Below are positions 1-11,600 of a stretch of DNA of 64,000 nucleotides, piece by piece. The DNA is taken from the NCBI RefSeq assembly GCF_035046505.1, contig NC_089829.1, positions 8,891,396 to 8,955,395 on the forward strand, given 5' to 3'. A model generated the notes under the pieces. That model made no database searches. It worked only from the letters and a program-made list of their open reading frames with translations, and had not been told where the DNA came from. How positions within the stretch are numbered: the first letter of the stretch is position 1; each line of letters opens with the position of its first letter. This stretch comes from Tiliqua scincoides. Its lineage: Eukaryota; Chordata; Lepidosauria; Squamata; Scincidae. Both the position numbers and the translations under genes were made by a program.

Positions 1-218
1 AGTTTTCCAAGTCTCATTGCCCCTGTTCCTTCCAAAGGCATGTGACGTAGCCATTTTGTTGAAGCTGAAGGAGTCTAGATCTCATCACTCCCTGGATGGT
101 TGGGTGACTGCCTCAGAACTCCATGTATACCAATGGAAAGGTGAAAGGTGAGATATAAGTGAAATAAAGAGCACATTAATTATCTGTCTGTCTCCCCCCC
201 CTCCCCCGCCCGCAACAG

Positions 219-366
219 CTTGGAGCAACACATGATCATCCACACTGAAGAGCGGGAGTACAAGTGTGACCAGTGCCCCAAGGCCTTCAACTGGAAATCG
301 AACCTGATTCGTCACCAGATGTCCCATGACAGCGGCAAGCGGTTTGAATGTGAAAACTGCGTGAAG
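219..366 (+). CDS. PRDM16: PRDM16 exon: zinc fingers of array 1
   Basis: 148 bp (one base completing a split codon, then 49 codons), acceptor cgcaacag, donor aag|gtat. It encodes the end of one finger ([13 protein letters not shown]), a full C2H2 finger (C-x2-C ... H-x3-H around [12 protein letters not shown]) and the cysteines of the next (FECENC). It ends in phase 0 after Val-Lys, which joins to Val-Phe-Thr-Asp of the next exon. Confidence 0.94.
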
Positions 367-3300
367 GTATATTTCAGGCCTCTCTGCAGCTGCGGCAATT
401 CAGGGGTTAAGATACAGGCCTGACCTGATTTGGGTCAGTGGTTGCCTGATCTCAGGTTTTTGGGGGTCATCTCAGGCTCTCCAGTAAGGCTGTCACATCT
501 CAGGTTTTTGGTCCAAGACTTGGGTTTTGCAGGACCAGGGAATAAAGTTTTGGAGAGCCATCTCTGTTGCCTCCCTTCTCCCTTCCATATACAATTTTCT
601 CTAGCATGCCAGGGCAGGAGTTCTGGCTCAGTTGGTAGAGCTGCCACCTTGTATGCCTGAAGATCTGAGTTTGTCAGTTCGAAACAACCCGAAGTACCCG
701 AGAACTGACGACACGCTGATATACTGATGAGCTGACCCTCTGTGGCAGGGAGGAGTTGCCGTCAAGTGGGGCGTGGGAGGCGAAGGGCCAGAGAGAGGCC
801 AGACCGGGAAGGAATCCAGCTGGAATGAGGAGTTCTATGGAAGACTAGAACTATTCAATTGTAAAAATCCCTATGGGGGTTTAGAACAGCCTGTCTATGT
901 AAACCGCCTTGGATTAAAGTCTGAGGAGAAATCTGACGACCAAAGAAAGGCGGTATATAAATACCTCTATAAATAAAATAAATAATAAATAAATAATGCC
1001 ACTCTGCCACTCTCTGGGGCGAGGCACAGAGCACAGGTAGCTTCTTGTTTCAGTTCTTCTTGTTGTTATTAACAAAACTTATATCCTATTTTGCAGCTTC
1101 CACAAGCTCTCAAAGTGACTAAAAGGTCACCTTAGGCCCAAATCCTAACCCACTTTCCATCACTGGCGTAGCTGTGCCATTGGGGCATCTGCTGCATCCT
1201 GCAGTTGGATAACGGTCACCAAGCCTTATTCAGGGTAAGGGAATGTTTGTTCCCTTACCTTGAAACGGCATTACCTTGATGCTTGAAATTTGGTTAGGGT
1301 TGTACCAGCAATCTGTTCCTGATTCTAGTCTTTAAGGCAGGGGTTCCCAAAGTGTCTGTCACAATCTCTCTGGGTAACGTAGCGCACTCACAGGGGCACT
1401 GCGTGATGTCCCTGGTGTTCCCTCCTACCTGCTCTCCCAGGTGAAATCTCATGAGATTTGGTCACCACCATCTTGGATATCACAAAATGTTGAGATATTT
1501 GGGTGCCAACATCTTGGATCTCGCCAAATCTTGTGAGATTTGGGCACCCCATCTTGGATTTCATGAGATCTAAGATGTTGGTGCCCAGCTGAGCTAGAAG
1601 AAGAGGCTATGGGGGGCACCGTAACCCTAATAAATTTGGGAACCACTATTTTAAGTCCTATTAAGAAGACCAGGGAACAGATATAGTTTGGTTTTTGCAG
1701 GGTGCCAGGATTATTCAAACAGAATTTATCTCCTTTGCTCATCCTTGCTCTTCCCTGGTCAATGAAGGGTGCCACCTTTTGGCTGCTGCTTTTCAGCCGC
1801 CAGCTCCAGCTGAGGCCCTCTGAGACAAAGACGTGGGACTCGCTAGCTAGAACTCACTTAGCTCCTGATAGAAGCAAGTATTCCCATTGGTATGCAACAG
1901 TGTTTAGCATCTGACAGTATTTAGTGGTTGACATATGATAGAGCTGAGTACCGAACTGTAGCGAATTGTTGACGTATAATGGTATTTTGCATTTGAAACC
2001 TGACAGCTTATGAAAATTCATATCTGATGTCTGCCAAAACAATTGAGAGATCAACACATTCAAAGGATTTGTATTTTGATGTTTAAGGTTACAAGGAATC
2101 AACACTTAAAATGTTATCTTTATGTAATTCAAAATTTGAGTGGTGAAACTGGGCATTTTGCTAAATTTCAAATATGGGCCAAACGTATCCGCTTGTAACT
2201 TTGGCATACTGCCAGGTACTCCAGCGCTATGAGGGCCTGCCGTTGTGGTAGCCCTACAAGGCCTCTGGTGCAGTCGTTGGAAAGCTATGCACCACCAGCA
2301 GCATGGCGCAAGACTGGCTGCCAGTGGCAAAGAGGTGGGTAAGGGGTGGAGATCAGGGCAGGATGGGTGCAGGTGGAGCCAGTGGTGGGAAAGGGGTGGA
2401 GATCAGGGCAAGATGGGGCAGGTGGAGCCAGTGGTGGGAAAGGGGTGGAGATCAGGGCAAGATGGGGCAGGTGGAGCCAGTGGTGGGAAAGGGGTGGAGA
2501 TCAGGGCAAGATGGGGCAGGTGGAGCCAGTGGTGGGAAAGGGGTGGAGATCAGGGCAAGATGGGGCAGGTGGAGCCAGTGGTGGGAAAGGGGTGGAGATC
2601 AGGGCGGGATGGGGCAGGTGGAGCTAGTGGTCACCAGATCCCAAACCCCTGTTCCCACCTGGACAGCAGCAGGCTCCTTGGAGTTATGCCAGCAACAGAG
2701 CTACCATAGCTTTGGGAAGTCGCATTAGTGGTGCACAGTAAATTTTGAATGAATGGGAAGGGAGAGGCAAGGGAGGTGACGCTCCAAAACCTAAGCCTTA
2801 GCTAAGCTAGCCTTAGGACCTAAAATGGGCTGAAAACATGAGATTTGGCAACCCACACAGAAAGCCTGAGATGTCCCTCAAAAACCCAGGTCTCCAGCTG
2901 AAATCTTGAGAGCTGGCAATGCCACAGCTTGCTAGTGTTTGCACGAACATAACTATGGGCGGGTACCTATAACAAGCTAAAACGCAGTCCCCCTTGGCCC
3001 TTCGATTCCTCACGGAAATTCTGTTTCTCCCCCCCCTTCTTCCAGGTGTTTACTGACCCCAGCAACCTCCAGCGGCACATCCGTTCGCAGCACGTTGGTG
3101 CGAGGGCGCACGCTTGCCCGGACTGCGGGAAAACCTTTGCCACCTCATCTGGCCTCAAACAGCACAAGCACATTCACAGCACTGTCAAACCTTTCATATG
3201 TAAGTTGTCATGGCCGTCTCCGAGCCAGCGTTGGCTGGCCGCTGTAATTGCACATATCCTGAGGGGGGGAAGGCCTCCCCCTGCAGTGCCCAGCTCTGCC

Positions 3301-6300
3301 TCCACCGGCAGCTGCTGTAATTTTATAGGTCAGAGCACCAGATGAAATTTGACCGTGTTTTTTTTTTGCCCCCCCCCCCGTCTCCCCCTTAACATACGGC
3401 CCCTGTTTTTTCAGTAAACATTTCTGGCAGGTTTTTTTGACAGGTTAAAAGCTGAACTCCACAGCCAGCCCCGCCAATTTTGCTGGTACTTTTTCACTGT
3501 GTGGCCACCACCCCCCCAGTCTCTTACTTCATTTCTTTCCCCCCCCCCCTTCCCCAAACTGGGTATAAATAAACAGCTGACACGGCTTGACAGAAAGGTG
3601 CTTCTTGGATGCCTGAAGTAATCACAGAGCTAGCGGGCAGGATTTGGGGCAGGGGAGAGGCTATTTCACCCTCCCCCCCGACACAATTGCTTGCATTCAG
3701 CCTGTTATGTGGAATATTCCATATTGTTCTGTTCAATGGTCTGCAAAAAAGGGAACAGTTTCAACATTTCCAAAGAGATAAAGGCCTAGCACTGAGCCCT
3801 CTAAAGCAGTGTTTCTCAAACTGTGGGTCGGGACCCACTAGGTGGGTCACGAGCCAATTTCAGGTGGGTCCCCATTCACTTCAATATTTTATTTTTAATT
3901 TATTAGACTTGATGCTACCATGGCATGTGACTACATTGGGGAAATGTTACAGACCTGTACCAAGCTACTATGTGTATTCTTTTAACAATGATAGTCAATG
4001 GGGCTTACTCCTGGGTAAGTGTGGATAGGATTGCAGTCTAGGATTGTTGCAGATTTTCCTGCTTGATGATGTCACTTCTGGTCAGGACATCACTTCCAGT
4101 GGGTCCTGGCAGATTCTCATTCTAAAAAGTGGCTCCCGGTGCTAAAAGTGTGAGAAGTACTGCTCTAAAGAATTTTCCGCCCCCAACGTAGAGAGAATTC
4201 AGCACGGCTGAAGCCAGGGGTGATTTCAAGAGGGGGGCAGAGAAATTCTGCATCCGTTTCAGCATCCTTATTGCTGGCTGAAGGGAAGAGGTGGTCATCC
4301 CTTGATTTTCGTTTTTGACACCACCTCTGTGGCAGACGTTAGGGGAGCAGGATCGGCCCATCCATGAGGCCAATTGAAGGGGTTGCCTCAGGTAGCAGAT
4401 TAGTGGGGGGGGCGTCCATCTCTGTCTGCCTACTCCTCTTTCGTAACACCTGGATTAGAAAAGAAAGGGGGCAGAGAGGAAATGCGGAGGGGAAGAGAGT
4501 GCTGGGCTGGAACATTGGCAAGCAGAAGGAGCAGAGGCTGGTGTCTCATTCGGTAACGGGGCAGCACTTGGCTTGTTTCCCCGGGAATCAAGAGGGAGTA
4601 TAATTCAGTAGCAAACTGCTTTGCATACAGAACACCTTGGATTCAGTCCTGGGCAGCCTCTTCAGGTTGGTTTGGGAAGAATTACCGTCTGCAAACTGCT
4701 ACCTGCCAGTGTAGACAATCCTAGGCTAGATGAACCCAAAACCTGACTCAGTAGAAGGCAGCTTCCTAGGTTACAGCACCAGTGGCCATTTTCATTACTC
4801 TCATTTTTTTCCATGATGGGCAGAGTCTTGCCTTGGATAGTGGCAATCTTTTCCCCCTCCCCCTTTATGTATTTAACAAACTGTCCTTCAAGTTGAATCA
4901 AAACATCATTGTCCCTTCAGGTAGCGACCTTCCAGGTGCGACTATGTTTTGCTTTCCGGGCTCACGTAGATCACGTAAAGGAAGCTGCTGCCCAACTGAG
5001 TTAGACCCTTGGTCCATTAGGCTCAGCATCGTCAACACTGACTGGCAGCAACTCTCTAGTGTACCAGACAGGCATCCTTCCCAGCCCTAATAGGAAATAC
5101 TGCCAGGGGATTGAATTTGGGACTGTCTGCATGGATACTGCATCAATCCAAAGCATTTTGGGAGGGGAAAAAAAGCAGCAACTTGAATGCTCTTTTTCAA
5201 CCTTAACATTTTTAAACCCCCCTCCCCAAATCTGCCATGCTATGAGGTAAGCCCTCCCAATGCATTTGTTACAAAAATTAAGGGGGGGGGGCAATAACAA
5301 ATGATTTGCACAGTCCATTGATCCAATGAATTTGGTTTGTTCAAACCTCATAGACGTTCATTTTATAACAGATGAAAATTGAACTGGCCCAATTTAATTC
5401 CATTTTGATGTGTTCCAAAAGAAAGGTGCACACACCCACCTCACAAAAATATGCCTTTTAACCCTTCCAGGGCTTAGCAAATGCCATGTCTCCCTTGTTT
5501 CTGCAACAAAGCTGTGCCCCAATTTCACAAAGATTTCTAGAGCCTCCCAGTGGAGCAGTAATTCACTCTAAATAGACTGTTTAACAAAAAAAAAAACAAA
5601 AAAATGAACTAGGAGTAATTTGATTAAACGAAGCATCACTCCTGTCTCTCCAACCCTTGTCAACTTCCTACCCAGGAGACTAAATGGGAAGAGCCACAAT
5701 GCAAGCAGATACCAGAATTCAAGCATCTGCTATTGTTGCTTCTTCCCCCATGCCTGCTTTTCCTTTGAAAAGGGAAAGAGAATTGAAGGAGGAGGAGAAG
5801 TGGCGGAGAAGAGAAAGTAGGGCTAGTGTGACTCCCAGAGGAGACCAGCAGTTCCCAAAATCTCCAGACCCCTTTCCACTCCTGACAATGTTCTGAGGGA
5901 GCTCCAGGGCTCTGCGGAGCACACACTGAGAAACTGGATCATCATCTCCTTTCATCCATACATCAGCTTCTATTCTGTTCCCCTCTTCCTTCTCAAATTC
6001 TATGAGCATGGGAGAAGGAGCAGTTACTTTTTGTGCTCAGGGTGATCAGATACTATGGAGGACACAGTGCCTATATCTTTAACCATTGTTAAATATGAAA
6101 TTTGGGAAGATGCAGCTTTTTAAACCCTCCCATGTTGAGCTGCCTCCATCCTCCCACGCTCAGAGCAGATGGAATAGCTCGGCTTCAGCTTGTCAGCTGC
6201 TTCAAGGTCGCACGGTGCCGGTGGCCTCGAACTGGCGACCTTGTGGATGTTATCTTCAGGCAGACGGAGGCTCTACCCTCTAGACCAGACCTCCTGCCCT

Positions 6301-8582
6301 CTTCTATACAATGCTTCTATACCTCTTCTATACAATGCTTAAAGGTATAGGCACTCTGTCCTCCATTGTCACACTGGTCACACTGTTTGTGCTATCATGC
6401 CACTTTTAGAGCACCATCGTAGGCATGTCTACTCAAAAGTAAGTTCAACTCAGTGGAACTAACTCCCCTGAAAGTGCATATAGCAGTGGTTCCCAAACTT
6501 ACCAGGGTCATGGCGCTCCCACAGCCTCTTCTTCCCAGCTAAACCAGGCACTGCCATCTTGGATCTGACATGATTTGGTGAGATCAAATATGGTGTCTTG
6601 TGAGATTTGGGTGCCGCTATCTTGGATTTCGTGAAATCTCACAAGGTCCAAGATGGTGGCACCCAAGGAACCGACAGAAGGGGCAACTGGAAACACCTTG
6701 CGGTGCCGCTGCGAGTGTGCCATGATACCCTAAGGTGTCGCAACACACACTTTGGGAACCCCTGGCATATAGGATTGCAGCCTTAGTAAGGAAGGTGCAA
6801 GTGCCAGCATTTAGCACCCTGCCACAGACATGGGAGGATCCTGGGGCCGGCCATTTCAAGGCAGCCATTTCATATTAATTTCATATTGGGTTTTGGTGTT
6901 TTGGTTTCTGTTGATGCTTTAGGTGAGGTCTGCCACAAGTCCTACACGCAGTTCTCCAACCTGTGCCGTCACAAACGCATGCATGCCGACTGCCGCACCC
7001 AGATCAAGTGCAAGGACTGCGGGCAGATGTTCAGCACCACCTCCTCACTCAACAAGCACCGGCGCTTTTGTGAGGGCAAGAACCATTACAATCCTGGGGG
7101 GATTTTTGGCCCCGGCTTGCCGCTGACACCCAGTTCCATGATGGACAAATCCAAGCCATCTCCCAACCTCAATCATGCCGGCCTCGGGTTTAACGATTAC
7201 TTCCCATCCCGGCCACATCCGGGGGGCCTCCCCTTCTCCCCAGGCCCCCCAGCATTCCCAGCCCTCACTCCAGGGTTCCCAGGCATTTTCCCTCCCTCTC
7301 TATACCCCAGGCCCCCTTTATTGCCCCCAACGCCGCTGCTCAAGAGTCCTGTCAACCACACTCAAGACGCCAAGCTCCCCAGCCCCCTTGGGAACCCAGC
7401 CCTTCCTCTCATCTCTGCGGTAAGCAACAGCAGCCACCCCCCCTCAGGGGACGAGAGGTTCAACAACAGCAGCCTGGGGAACTCCTACATGGAAAAGCTC
7501 AAAGCAAGGACCAGTGACATGTCCGACGCCAGTGACTTTGAGGACGTCAACACCACCACGGGCACGGATCTGGACACCACCACCGGGACCGGGTCAGACC
7601 TGGAGAGCGACGCAGAGAGTGACCGGGACAAACTGAAGGAGAAGGCCAAGCAGGTGGAGAGCAAGCCGGATTTCATCAGCAGCTCCGTGTCCACCAGTTC
7701 TGCCCACACCATGAACGACATTCCACTTTTTTACTCCCAGCATTCCTTCTTCCCCCCACCTGAAGAGCAGCTGCTGCCCACGGCGGGAGCAGCCAATGAC
7801 TCTATCAAGGCCATTGCCTCCATTGCAGAGAAGTACTTTGGGCCTGGCTTCATGGGGATGCAGGAGAAGAAGATGGGCTCCCTCCCGTACCATTCCATGT
7901 TTCCCTTCCAGTTCCTTCCCAACTTCCCCCACTCGCTCTACCCTTTTACGGACCGGGGCCTCAACCACAGCTTGCTGGTCAAGGCAGAACCAAAGTCGCC
8001 CAGGGACCTTCACAAAGTGGGTAGCGGTGCCAGCACCGAGTCGCCCTTCGACCTGACCACGAAGCCAAAAGAAGCGAAGCCAGCCTTGCCACCCCCCAAA
8101 ATCCTGCCCGCTCATCCTTCCGGGGAAGAACAGCCACTAGACCTGAGCATCGGCAACCGCATCCGGGCCAGCCAGAACGGGAGCCGGGACTCCCGGAAGA
8201 ACCACGTGTATGGAGAAAGGAAGCTCATGGTCAGCGAAGCACTGCCCAAGATTTCTCAAGCTCAGATGCCACCCCAGCCATCACTGCACTACGCGAAGCC
8301 ATCGCCTTTCTTCATGGACCCCATCTACAGGTATTAACATACCCTGCCTTAATGGGGGGGGGGATTTCAGGGTGGACCTAGGCAGCATTATCAGGGGGGT
8401 GTCTCAGTTTTTAACCTTTTACTTGTGTTAGACTAACCCAAAACAGATGTTACATTTCAATGTATTTATTGAGTTGAAAATCAATGCCCTGCACTTCCCT
8501 GTCCTGTCCATTCAATTTTTTTCTTTAATCAAAATATCAGTACATATTTACCATTAGACAGGTTCCAGAACACCCCAGAGGT

Positions 8583-8670
<88 letters not shown>

Positions 8671-11600
8671 GGTTGATTTGGTTTGGTTCGCCTCTTTGAC
8701 TGGGTGTTAAATGCTGAATGACTACCCACAAAGAAGCAGAGTTTGACGTCTTGCCTTGGGCCAAGTTTGTGGAAGCGCCATGAGTTCTGGGACAGGGGTG
8801 TTCAGGAGGGCTGCATTCACCCTGGTGCTGTGAGCCTACCTGCCTTCTGCCCCCAAATCTCTACATCTGAACTGAGGAGGAGAAAGGAGGCAGGTGACTG
8901 AGGTGGCCACAGCAGGCCCTTGAAGATATCTGGCAGAGTATATTTTCACTGCTGTGTCTGAGACTGGGTTACGGGTAACACTGTGGGAAAATTGCCTGCT
9001 TCACACCTTTCCCAGTGAGGGCCAGCCCCTGGCACTCTTGACTGGGAAAAGATGCTCCATCAGTGTTTAGAAGCTCCTGAACTACCTGCCACAAACACCT
9101 TCCCCTACTCCATGTTTTGAGATGCCTTGGGACAGGGAGAAGAGGTAGTGGCAGTGGCACGGGGGATCCTATCCTGTGCCTGGCTACTCAGAAGTGAATC
9201 CCATTACAGTCAGTGGGGCTTACTCTCAGGTAAGTGTGGATATGATTGGAGTGTCTGCAGTCTCCCCTAGAAAGTGGGGTAGAAAGCCTTTAATGAATAA
9301 ATAAATGTGTAGTCCAGGATGGAGCACGTCTGGCAAGAGCTGAACAGCACCTGTGGTCTGCCTGGATGGGAGATAAGTGTGGGAAAACATGACATCATCG
9401 TGCAGGGAAGCCAAAAACCTGTCAGATTACTTGGCCTGCCAGAGATGGTGTGGGAAGGAGGGAGGGAGGAGCATCAGACTTTCCCACAATCTGGTTTGGT
9501 GGCTACCACCACCTGACTCACTCTGCCAGTCTAGGATCTTCCTCAAAGAAGACGTTCCGACTTCAAGCCTCGCGTCTTCCGCTGCTTTTGCAGCACTGTC
9601 ACAGGTACGGCTGTGCGCCGCTATGCCTTGGGAAAGAAAGAGTTTATAAGAAGAGACAGAGTTATCCCAGAGGGATTCCAGCACCTCTGTGTACTGGCTG
9701 GGAATCCGGCTGGAATAACAAAGGTCGGAAGAGCCGGTGCCAACTCAAATAAAAAGTTTACGAAAGCAACAGCGGGCCAGAAGACAGATGGAGGCAGAGG
9801 AGAGGCACTTGCCGCGTTCACTGGGGTGTTAGTGTCTGGAAGACTGAAGTCTTAAAAAAAAACAAAAAACTGAAAAGCCCGACGTCCAGCTGATGGTGTA
9901 ATGCAGCCATTTTCAACCACTGTGCCTTGGCACACTGGTGTGCCGCGAATGGTCCTCAGGTGTGCCGCGGGAATTTGGGAGAGGGTCCTTTATTAGTAGG
10001 ACTATTGGGGATGTGAGTCCCCATTGGCAGCACAGCGTGCCTTGTCAACTGTCCAAAGATTGATGGCGTGCCTCAACAATTTTAGCGCCTTGCCAGTGTG
10101 CCATGGCGTGAAAAAGGTTGAAAATCACTGGTGTAATGAGTTAATCAACAGAGCCTTTCTAACCTGGAAAATGTAGAAGTGTGCAGCGTTGAAACTCCTT
10201 TTAATCAAATAATTCCATATCATTTTCCTCCTTTTTCCCCCTCACTGTCAGTTCTCCTACTTTGTCTCTCAGCAACAGTTGTGATGAATCAGGGCTGCAG
10301 GCCAGAGTGGCCACACAGTGACAAGGGGGGGGGTGTCCCTCTTTTCCCATGAGCATTCCAATGTTCCTGCACATGTGTCTCTGTTGCATCCTGAGCTTGC
10401 CTGATGGTTGTTCAGTCAGCAATTGGATGGAAGACCTCAGTGCATGTGTGGAACTTTGCACATGCACAGATTACCAAAGCAGGCATAGTCATCATGTAGC
10501 TGTGGATTCTTGAGCAATGTGCAGCTACCACCTAACCCACAATTGCAAGCATTGCAGATCTTAGAGCAGTGAGGAAGGGTAGAATAGCATTCCTTGAATC
10601 TGCCTTCTGCCTTTTGAATTCTAAAGGTAACAGTCTAAAATGGGGAGGGGGCAGATACCATGTAGGGATTTTGCCGGGAACCAGAATTGCCTTTCTAAGG
10701 CCTCCAGGAGCCCTTCTAAGGTTCGGGGAGGGTGCACGTGACCTCCCCGCACCTCACTTCTGGGATGCAACAAGGCACTTCTGGATGTGCCCAGGAGGTC
10801 TCTTGACACCCCTTCAAGTGTGGAACCTGGGGCCTGTACCCCCCACTCAGCCCGCCTTAGCTATGCTAGTGGCATGAAGCGGTCTTTAGCCATATCAGAC
10901 TATTGGTCCAGACAGCCGTGTTCCAGTGCTATCCGCTCATTCTGGGGATGCCTCTCCAGGATCGGTGACCTGAGATCTATTTAACTCAAGGGTGTCAAAC
11001 TTGTTTCCTACTGTGGGCCAAAATAGCATTCATGATGCCTGCTGAGGATTGGAAGTGATGTCATATAGCAGGAAGTGACATCATTAAGCAAGTCATGACC
11101 AGAAAAGAGAACTCTTGCTCATTTTCTCACTTTTTCCCACATATGCAAATGACAGAAGGAAGCATACACAAATATTGAAGATATTTTTAAGTTGTGGAAG
11201 AGCCCAGTTATCACACGAGTCACCCTGTCAGCAGTGACACCACAGCTCAGCAGCTGAAAGCAGCTGATGGTAGTTCTGGGAGAGTCTGAGGGCTGGATAA
11301 GGAGCTTCTGCAGGCTACGGCCCCCAGGCCTTATGTTTGACACCCCTGATTTAACTAGAGAGGGTACAACCCCCGGGCCTTATGTTTGACACCCCTGATT
11401 TAACTAGAAGAGGTTAATGGCCCATTAGTCCAGCATCCTGTTTGCCACAGTGACCCGCCAGATGCCTCAGAAGCAGCCCACCAACAGGAGGTGAAGGCAG
11501 ACCTTTCTCTTGCCATGGCTCTCCTGCAACGGAGAGTCAGAGGCATACAACTGCAGAACCTGCAAGGTAGCAGGGTAGCATGGACCCTGACCAGCGGCCA

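Larger units (their letters stand above)
367..3045 (+). other. PRDM16 intron with SINE, MITE, hAT element and minisatellite
   Basis: Holds a tRNA-derived SINE (609-985), a short TIR element (1135-1305), a hAT-like element (1338-1648) and the 49-bp minisatellite (2341-2638). Nothing gene-like is seen in 1,700-2,300 or 2,650-3,040. Confidence 0.8.
3200..6922 (+). other. PRDM16 intron rich in hAT and SINE copies
   Basis: Contains homopolymer C/T tracts (3,361-3,550), a hAT element (3,807-4,162), two MIR-like SINEs facing each other (4,597-4,775 and 4,960-5,150), a tRNA-SINE fragment (6,135-6,297) and a nested hAT-in-palindrome (6,418-6,785). I see nothing else in 5,200-6,100. Confidence 0.8.

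Noticed and set aside
2341-2638. Regular repeat spacing resembling a CRISPR array
   Set aside because: There are no distinct spacers: the whole 49-bp unit repeats. The DNA is vertebrate.
2245-2728. Long overlapping open frames in three frames
   Set aside because: Produced by the 49-bp repeat, which has no stops; not protein-like.
7594-8115. 173-codon open frame on the minus strand opposite the large PRDM16 exon
   Set aside because: It is antisense to a well-supported coding exon; the GC-rich coding strand explains it.
8529-8764. Open frames rich in Ser-Leu and Thr-His
   Set aside because: Translation of the TG/AG microsatellite; the same applies at 17,225-17,507, 23,742-23,945, 43,141-43,432 and 56,932-57,306.
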